Source of the DNA: Alkalinema sp. CAN_BIN05
Lineage (GTDB): Bacteria > Cyanobacteriota > Cyanobacteriia > Leptolyngbyales > Leptolyngbyaceae
Direction: 5' to 3'
DNA length: 10,949 nt
Assembly: GCA_026786325.1 (NCBI GenBank)
Contig: JAJAYH010000400.1
Coordinates: 1 to 10,949, forward strand
The translations under genes were made by a program, and so were the position numbers. Shown piece after piece: positions 6,298 to 10,949 of the stretch. The notes below the pieces were generated by a model, which had not been told where the DNA came from, made no database searches, and saw only the letters and a program-made list of their open reading frames with translations. Numbering within the stretch: position 1 is the first letter of the stretch; each line of letters opens with the position of its first letter.

Positions 6298-7299
6298 GTG
6301 GCTTCTACGGGATTTAAGGATTATTACAGCGTCTTAGGCGTGGCCAAATCAGCCGATGCCGACGGGATTAAAAAAGCATTTCGGCAACTGGCCCGCAAAC
6401 ACCATCCTGACGTTAATCCCGGTGACAAAGCTGCCGAAGAAAAATTCAAAGAAATTAACGAAGCTTACGAAGTTCTCTCGGATAAAGATAAGCGAGCAAA
6501 ATACGACCAATATGGTCAATATTGGAATAAAGCAGGCGCTCCCTCCCCATCAGGCGGCAGTTATGGTCGTGGAGCCAGTGACTTTGATGATGTCGAATTT
6601 GGTAAATATGGCAACTTTGATGAATTTATCAACGATCTTCTAGGTCGAATGAATAATGGCGGTGGCGCAGGTGGTGGGCGCGGCGGCGATCCCTTTGGTG
6701 GTGGTGGTTTTCGTAATCCAGGCAATTATGCCGGCGGCGCATCGGCTGGGTCCGGGGCAAATCTCGACATCGAAGCCAAAATCACGCTTACCTTTTCCGA
6801 AGCCTTTAATGGCGTTCAGAAGCCGTTGTCGGTTAATAACGAAAGCATTACCGTCAAAATTCCTGCTGGAGCTAAAATCGGTAGCAAAATTCGCGTTCGA
6901 GGCAAAGGCAACTACAGCCCGCAATATACGAGTCAACGCGGTGATCTGTACTTGCGTATTGAACTTGCAAAGCATCCATTTTTTCAATTTGACGGAGACA
7001 ATCTGACCTGCGATGTCCCGATCGCTCCTGATGAGGCCGTTCTTGGTACCCAAATCGAAGTCCCAACTCCTGATGGTTCGGTGACCGTTAATGTTCCGGC
7101 TGGAGTCAAGTCTGGACAGTCTTTGCGTTTGCGTGGCAAGGGTTGGAAAAATACTAAGGGCGATCGGACGGATCAATTTGTCAAACTCACAATAGTTCTG
7201 CCCAAAGATCTTAGTGCCATTGAAAAAGAAGCCTACGAAACCCTGAAAGCCAACCGAAGTTATGATCCACGATCGAGCTTAAAGTCCGTCAAGCTCTAA
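6298..7299 (+). CDS. DnaJ-type co-chaperone, class B (no zinc finger)
   Basis: 333 residues. The J domain (about 8-75) has YYSVLGV and the HPD tripeptide at 36-38, which stimulates the ATPase of DnaK (Hsp70). A Gly-rich linker follows (about 85-155, several poly-Gly runs), then two C-terminal substrate-binding beta domains (about 158-310; KIPAGAKIGSKIRVRGKG and VPAGVKSGQSLRLRGKG are the paired signatures). The CxxCxGxG zinc-finger repeats of class A DnaJ are absent, so it resembles CbpA or class-B DnaJ. The start is GTG 6298 with AGAGGA five bases upstream. The spacing of 63 bp after queG would allow read-through, but a -10-like box in the gap suggests its own promoter. Confidence 0.92.
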   Translation: MASTGFKDYYSVLGVAKSADADGIKKAFRQLARKHHPDVNPGDKAAEEKFKEINEAYEVLSDKDKRAKYDQYGQYWNKAGAPSPSGGSYGRGASDFDDVEFGKYGNFDEFINDLLGRMNNGGGAGGGRGGDPFGGGGFRNPGNYAGGASAGSGANLDIEAKITLTFSEAFNGVQKPLSVNNESITVKIPAGAKIGSKIRVRGKGNYSPQYTSQRGDLYLRIELAKHPFFQFDGDNLTCDVPIAPDEAVLGTQIEVPTPDGSVTVNVPAGVKSGQSLRLRGKGWKNTKGDRTDQFVKLTIVLPKDLSAIEKEAYETLKANRSYDPRSSLKSVKL

Positions 7300-7616
7300 C
7301 GAAACCACAGTCACTATAAAGATTGATCCCCACTCCACTCGAAACCCAGAGCCTTACAAATTCCTGTAACGTATTGTAATACTGGCAGTTTGCCGCTATA
7401 GTAGTTTTATCTTCATCACTTGTGTATCCACATTCATCGGCATTCTAGCCACTTTAATGTGTTGACATCATGGTATGTTAGAGCGCGATTGCGGCATACT
7501 GTGGTGACAGTCCAGTCAAATGGATTGATGCGAAAAGCGAAGCAGTTGTCAGGCGCGATCGCAACATAGTGCGACAGCTAAATCCTTTTCGTCTACGGAC
7601 ACCTTAGAACTTATAC
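7300..7616. other. intergenic region between dnaJ and rimO (317 bp)
   Basis: It holds a plausible promoter (7374-7402), a HIP1 octamer (7555-7562) and a small hairpin, ACTGT-GGTG-ACAGT (7498-7511). No reading frame here looks like a protein or a gene remnant, and no clear terminator follows dnaJ. Confidence 0.6.
7374..7402 (+). promoter_or_regulatory. predicted sigma-70-type promoter upstream of rimO
   Basis: TTGTAA (7374-7379), a 17-bp spacer, and TATAGT (7397-7402): four of six and five of six consensus bases at ideal spacing. Transcription would begin near 7409, giving rimO a leader of about 208 bases. Confidence 0.4.
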
Positions 7617-8975
7617 ATGGGCAACAAGCCAACGATCGCCGTCTCTCACTTAGGCTGCGAAAAGAATCGAATCGATACTGAGCATATGCTTGGTTTGTTA
7701 GTGCAGGCAGGATATCAAGTTGATACGGATGAAGCTTTGGCGGATTACGCCATTGTCAACACCTGTAGCTTTATTCAAGCCGCTCGTGAAGAATCAGTCC
7801 GGACGCTCGTCGAACTGGCTGAATCAGGCAAGAAAATTGTCATCACGGGTTGCATGGCCCAGCACTTTCAGGATCAGTTACTAGACGAAATTCCGGAAGC
7901 AGTTGCTCTAGTCGGGACCGGAGACTACCACAAAATTGTGGATGTCATTGAAAGGGCCGAAGCTGGTGAACGCGTCAAAGAAGTCTCACAAGAGCCGACT
8001 TATATCGCTGATGAACTAGTACCTCGTTACCGAACCACAACCGAAGGTGTTGCCTACGTGAGAGTGGCTGAAGGCTGTGACTATCGTTGCGCTTTTTGTA
8101 TCATTCCTCATCTTCGGGGCAACCAACGATCGAGGTCTGTTGAGTCCATTGTCACTGAAGTCACGAATCTAGCCGCAGAGGGCGTTCAAGAGATTATCTT
8201 AATCTCCCAAATCACCACCAACTACGGACTTGATTTGTACGGCGAAGTCAAACTCGCTGAACTGATTCGAGCGCTAGGTGAGGTCGATGTTCCGTGGATT
8301 CGGATGCACTATGCCTATCCCACAGGACTGACCCAAAAAGTCATCGATGCCATTCGGGATACCCCCAATGTCATTCCCTATCTCGACTTGCCGTTGCAGC
8401 ATTCTCACCCCGAAGTGCTGCGCGCCATGAACCGTCCTTGGCAGGGACGAGTAAACGATGGCATTATCGAGCGCATTAAAGAAGCAATTCCTAATGCAGT
8501 GTTGAGAACTACTTTAATCGTCGGATTCCCTGGCGAAACTGAAGAACAATTTCAACATCTTCTTGATTTTATTAAACGACACGAATTTGATCACGTTGGG
8601 GTCTTCACCTTCTCCGCAGAGGAAGGGACTCCCGCCTACGATTTGCCTAATCCAGTAGATCAAGAAATTATGGATGCGCGACGCGACGCTATTATGGCCG
8701 CGCAGCAACCGATTTCTTTGAAGCTGAATCGAGCGCAAATTGGTCAAATTGTAGACGTACTCATTGAACAGGAAAACCCTGAAACTGGTGAGTTGGTCGG
8801 ACGATCGAAACGATTCGCGCCGGACGTAGACGGTTTAGTCTACATTCGTGGTGAAGCCGCACTGGGAACCATTGTTCCGGTTGCGATCGATGATGCAGAT
8901 GTATATGACCTTTATGGCCATGTGGCAACTGCTGCGGATGTCATGAAATTATCGCCTGCACTTGTAGCCCGATAA
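7617..8975 (+). CDS. rimO: ribosomal protein S12 methylthiotransferase
   Basis: 452 residues, usual length. RimO is a radical-SAM enzyme that adds a methylthio group to a conserved aspartate of ribosomal protein S12. The N-terminal MTTase domain carries the three cluster cysteines C14 (SHLGCEKNR), C50 (VNTCSF) and C79 (TGCMAQ). The radical-SAM motif is C154-x3-C158-x2-C161 in EGCDYRCAFC, and PHLRGNQRSR and GFPGETEE follow as in the family. A C-terminal TRAM domain (about 375-440) should bind the substrate. SHLGCEKN rather than a MiaB-type N-terminus separates it from the tRNA enzyme MiaB. ATG 7617 matches the expected first residues, although no good ribosome-binding site is visible. It probably has its own promoter. 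Confidence 0.95.
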   Translation: MGNKPTIAVSHLGCEKNRIDTEHMLGLLVQAGYQVDTDEALADYAIVNTCSFIQAAREESVRTLVELAESGKKIVITGCMAQHFQDQLLDEIPEAVALVGTGDYHKIVDVIERAEAGERVKEVSQEPTYIADELVPRYRTTTEGVAYVRVAEGCDYRCAFCIIPHLRGNQRSRSVESIVTEVTNLAAEGVQEIILISQITTNYGLDLYGEVKLAELIRALGEVDVPWIRMHYAYPTGLTQKVIDAIRDTPNVIPYLDLPLQHSHPEVLRAMNRPWQGRVNDGIIERIKEAIPNAVLRTTLIVGFPGETEEQFQHLLDFIKRHEFDHVGVFTFSAEEGTPAYDLPNPVDQEIMDARRDAIMAAQQPISLKLNRAQIGQIVDVLIEQENPETGELVGRSKRFAPDVDGLVYIRGEAALGTIVPVAIDDADVYDLYGHVATAADVMKLSPALVAR

Positions 8976-9114
8976 TTTTAGACTTGTTTTGGCGCTTCTA
9001 CTGGCTTAGGCCGAAAACCTTGCTGACACTGAGCGCTAGGACATAAAGGGTGGGTTGCGACGTTATTTTGCAGCGTACCCATTTGTAAGCCCTATTTTGT
9101 TTTGGACATATCGA

Positions 9115-10593
9115 ATGACGCTTTCTTTTCACGACTTAGGACTTTCCGAAGAGTGTGCTCAGTTTCTAGAGCAACAAGGTTTTACGACACCAACGCCAAT
9201 TCAAGAACAGGCGATTCCTCCGTTGTTGGCGGGCCGCGATGTCATGGGAATTGCTCAGACCGGAACTGGTAAAACCGCAGCATTTTCGCTGCCCATTCTT
9301 GAACGGCTTGACCCCAACGTCAACCACATTCAAGCGCTAATTTTGACCCCGACTCGTGAGTTGGCGGTCCAAGTGAGTGCCGCAATGCGCAACTTCATCA
9401 GCGATCGTCGCGTGAAGATCTTGCCGATTTACGGTGGTCAATCCATCGAATTGCAAATTTCCCGCTTGAATCGCGGTGTACAAATTGTTGTCGGAACTCC
9501 CGGTCGAGTCATTGACTTGCTCAACCGAGGCGACCTGCGCATCAACCAAATCAGTTGGTTTGTCTTGGACGAAGCCGATGAAATGCTCAACATGGGTTTC
9601 ATTCAAGATGTCGAAAGAATCTTGACCCAAGCCCCGACTGAGCGTCAAACCGCGTTCTTCTCCGCAACAATGGAACCATCCATTCGTAAGCTGGTCGCTC
9701 GTTTCCTCAAGAATCCAGTAGACGTGAAGATTGAGTTGGCTAATGCTTCACCCAGCATGATCAACCAGGTCGCTTACGTTATTCCTCGCGGCTGGACCAA
9801 AGCTCGATCGCTCCAGCCCATTTTGGAACTGGAAGATCCGTCTTCGGCCATCATCTTCGTGCGGACTCGGAAAGCAGCGGCTGACTTAACGGCACAACTA
9901 CAAGCCGCTGGTCACAGTGCTGACGAGTACCACGGAGACCTGACCCAGAGCCAACGTGAGCGCCTTTTGGTGCGCTTTAAGCAGCATCAAGTGCGTTGGA
10001 TTGTCGCAACGGACATCGCAGCACGCGGTATTCACGTAGACAACTTGACTCACGTGATCAACTTCGACTTGCCCGATAGTCTTGACAGCTACGTTCACCG
10101 CGTCGGTCGGACTGGTCGTGCAGGTAATGAAGGAACCGCGATTTCTATTGTGCATCCGTTGGATCGCCGTAAATTGCGTGACATTGAGCATCATGTGCGC
10201 CAAAAGTTGGAAATTCGTGAAGTTCCAACCCGTGCAGAAATCGAAGCAAAGCATCTTGAAAATCTCAAGGCTCAGCTTAAAGATGCATTGATTGGCGAAC
10301 GCATGGCATCCTTCTTGCCGATCGTGTCTCAATTGGCTGAAGAAGGCTTTGAAACCCATACGATCGCAGCAGCAGCCCTACAGCTCTTCTACGACAAAAC
10401 TCGTCCAAACTGGATGGATGGCGGCGCTGATCCAACTCCCGATGAATTGGATCAAGATCGTCCTCGCAACAATCGTCGCCCACGTAATGGCAGCGGTGGT
10501 GGTGGCGGAGAACGTCGCTATGGCGGTGGTGGTGGCGGTGGAAATCGTCGTCCCCGTGATGGCAATGCCGCTCGTCCTGTTTTGAAGAGCTAG
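9115..10593 (+). CDS. DEAD-box RNA helicase, CrhR/DeaD-like
   Basis: 492 residues from ATG 9115. Motifs in order: Q motif (GFTTPTPIQEQAIP), Walker A AQTGTGKT (K53), PTRELA, TPGR, DEAD (152-155), SAT (183-185), IIFVRTRKAA, motif V ATDIAARGIHV, and motif VI HRVGRTGR (328-335). Motif V has His307 where nearly all family members have Asp. After the helicase core comes an alpha-helical region with GERMASFLP, then a Gly/Arg-rich tail (NNRRPRNG, two poly-Gly runs, NRRPRDG) suited to RNA binding. It should unwind RNA in translation, decay or cold response, like cyanobacterial CrhR. A TTG at 9055 would add 20 residues that do not look conserved; it has a purine-rich AAAGGG upstream, so it stays a possible alternative start. 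Confidence 0.92.
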   Translation: MTLSFHDLGLSEECAQFLEQQGFTTPTPIQEQAIPPLLAGRDVMGIAQTGTGKTAAFSLPILERLDPNVNHIQALILTPTRELAVQVSAAMRNFISDRRVKILPIYGGQSIELQISRLNRGVQIVVGTPGRVIDLLNRGDLRINQISWFVLDEADEMLNMGFIQDVERILTQAPTERQTAFFSATMEPSIRKLVARFLKNPVDVKIELANASPSMINQVAYVIPRGWTKARSLQPILELEDPSSAIIFVRTRKAAADLTAQLQAAGHSADEYHGDLTQSQRERLLVRFKQHQVRWIVATDIAARGIHVDNLTHVINFDLPDSLDSYVHRVGRTGRAGNEGTAISIVHPLDRRKLRDIEHHVRQKLEIREVPTRAEIEAKHLENLKAQLKDALIGERMASFLPIVSQLAEEGFETHTIAAAALQLFYDKTRPNWMDGGADPTPDELDQDRPRNNRRPRNGSGGGGGERRYGGGGGGGNRRPRDGNAARPVLKS

Positions 10594-10647
10594 TCATAAG
10601 CTGGCAATAATTCAGAAATAAAGTTTTCTAGTTTTTAGAAGCTTGAT

Positions 10648-10681
10648 CGTAAAGCATCTCCGTCGGGGGTGCTTTACGTTT
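10648..10681 (+). terminator. rho-independent-type terminator after the helicase gene
   Basis: CGTAAAGCA (10648-10656) pairs perfectly with TGCTTTACG (10670-10678). The stem continues inward through TCTCC/GGGGG (two G-T pairs) to a 3-base loop, about 14 bp in all, followed by a short T run (TTTGTCT). It separates the helicase gene from the exonuclease gene. Confidence 0.7.
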
Positions 10682-10730
10682 GTCTAGAGTAAATCTTGTT
10701 AAAGTAAAGCCCTCATTCACAACCACTCAC

Positions 10731-10949
10731 ATGTTGTTATCGACTGACTTGTTAGCCTTTTATCGAAATTTAGCAACCCGTGATTTTGTTGTATCTGATC
10801 TAGAAACCACTGGATTCAAGCCACCGATCGCCCGTGTTACCGAAATTTCTGTCCTCTACGCCAATCTCAAAGATGGCATTCAATGGCAGTACAGTACCTT
10901 AATTAATAGCCAATCTGAGGTGCCACACCACATCACCCGCGTCACCGGG
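10731..10949 (+). CDS. DnaQ-like 3'-5' exonuclease domain protein (5' part)
   Basis: The first 73 codons; the gene runs past the window end. After MLLSTDLLAFYRNLATRDF comes VVSDLETTGF, the exonuclease I motif of DEDD-type nucleases, with the metal-binding acidic residues D23 and E25. ARVTEISVLYANL and the start of a HHITRVTG segment follow, as in DnaQ/PolC epsilon-type domains. Such proteins remove nucleotides from 3' ends in DNA proofreading or repair, or trim RNA. The C-terminal part, which could show a fused domain, is not in view. ATG 10731 is the only sensible start; no clear ribosome-binding site precedes it. Confidence 0.8.
   Translation, partial: MLLSTDLLAFYRNLATRDFVVSDLETTGFKPPIARVTEISVLYANLKDGIQWQYSTLINSQSEVPHHITRVTG

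Noticed and set aside
6640..7176. A 178-residue open frame on the minus strand over dnaJ
   Set aside because: It is a shadow of the dnaJ coding frame with no protein-like motifs.
7498..7511. Hairpin ACTGT-GGTG-ACAGT as a terminator or riboswitch
   Set aside because: The stem is only 5 bp and has no T run, and no known riboswitch pattern surrounds it.
18..7562. Frequent CGATCG and GCGATCGC sequences
   Set aside because: These are HIP1-type sites spread through cyanobacterial genomes, inside genes and gaps alike, not a local array or element.
10277..10597. His/Asp-rich minus-strand open frame
   Set aside because: The His runs are the complement of the Gly codons in the helicase tail; it is an artefact of that repeat.
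1..10949. tRNA, rRNA, CRISPR, transposase or phage genes
   Set aside because: I looked in all gaps and found no tRNA-like arms, regularly spaced repeats, insertion-sequence ends or transposase motifs.

Overview
This is a stretch of cyanobacterial chromosome. Five perfect copies of the HIP1 octamer GCGATCGC (positions 18, 1491, 4944, 5060, 7555) and many further CGATCG cores are typical of cyanobacteria. The proteins also read like cyanobacterial versions of their families: a CrhR-like RNA helicase, an Rrf2 regulator without cysteines, a RimO beginning GNKPTIAVSHLGCEKN, and a distinctive adenosine-deaminase-like protein. The genus cannot be fixed from the sequence alone.

Layout from left to right: the 3' end of a cytochrome c oxidase subunit III gene (+); a strong two-way terminator; a large glycogen-debranching-type amylo-alpha-1,6-glucosidase gene (-); a 0.5 kb divergent intergenic region holding an apparently frameshifted small membrane-protein gene and an 18-bp tandem repeat; an adenosine deaminase family gene (+); a 0.43 kb patch of dead genes (an antitoxin-like remnant on + and a Nudix hydrolase remnant on -); an Rrf2 regulator gene (-) divergent from queG, epoxyqueuosine reductase (+); then four genes in the same direction: a class-B dnaJ, rimO, a DEAD-box RNA helicase with a Gly/Arg tail, and, after a terminator, the 5' part of a DnaQ-like exonuclease gene running off the window.

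The intact genes are mostly housekeeping: carbohydrate storage, purine metabolism, tRNA and ribosome modification (QueG acts on the tRNA wobble base, RimO on ribosomal protein S12), protein folding and RNA remodelling. QueG and RimO are Fe-S enzymes, and an Rrf2 regulator lies between the remnants and queG; a link is possible but unproven. I see no complete mobile element, CRISPR array, phage module, rRNA or tRNA, and no convincing new multi-gene system. The most unusual content is the set of decayed or frameshifted small genes in the gaps, the lesions at start sites (the 13-bp duplication over the queG start), and two atypical active-site residues: Asn in place of the second Asp in the deaminase, and His in place of Asp in helicase motif V.
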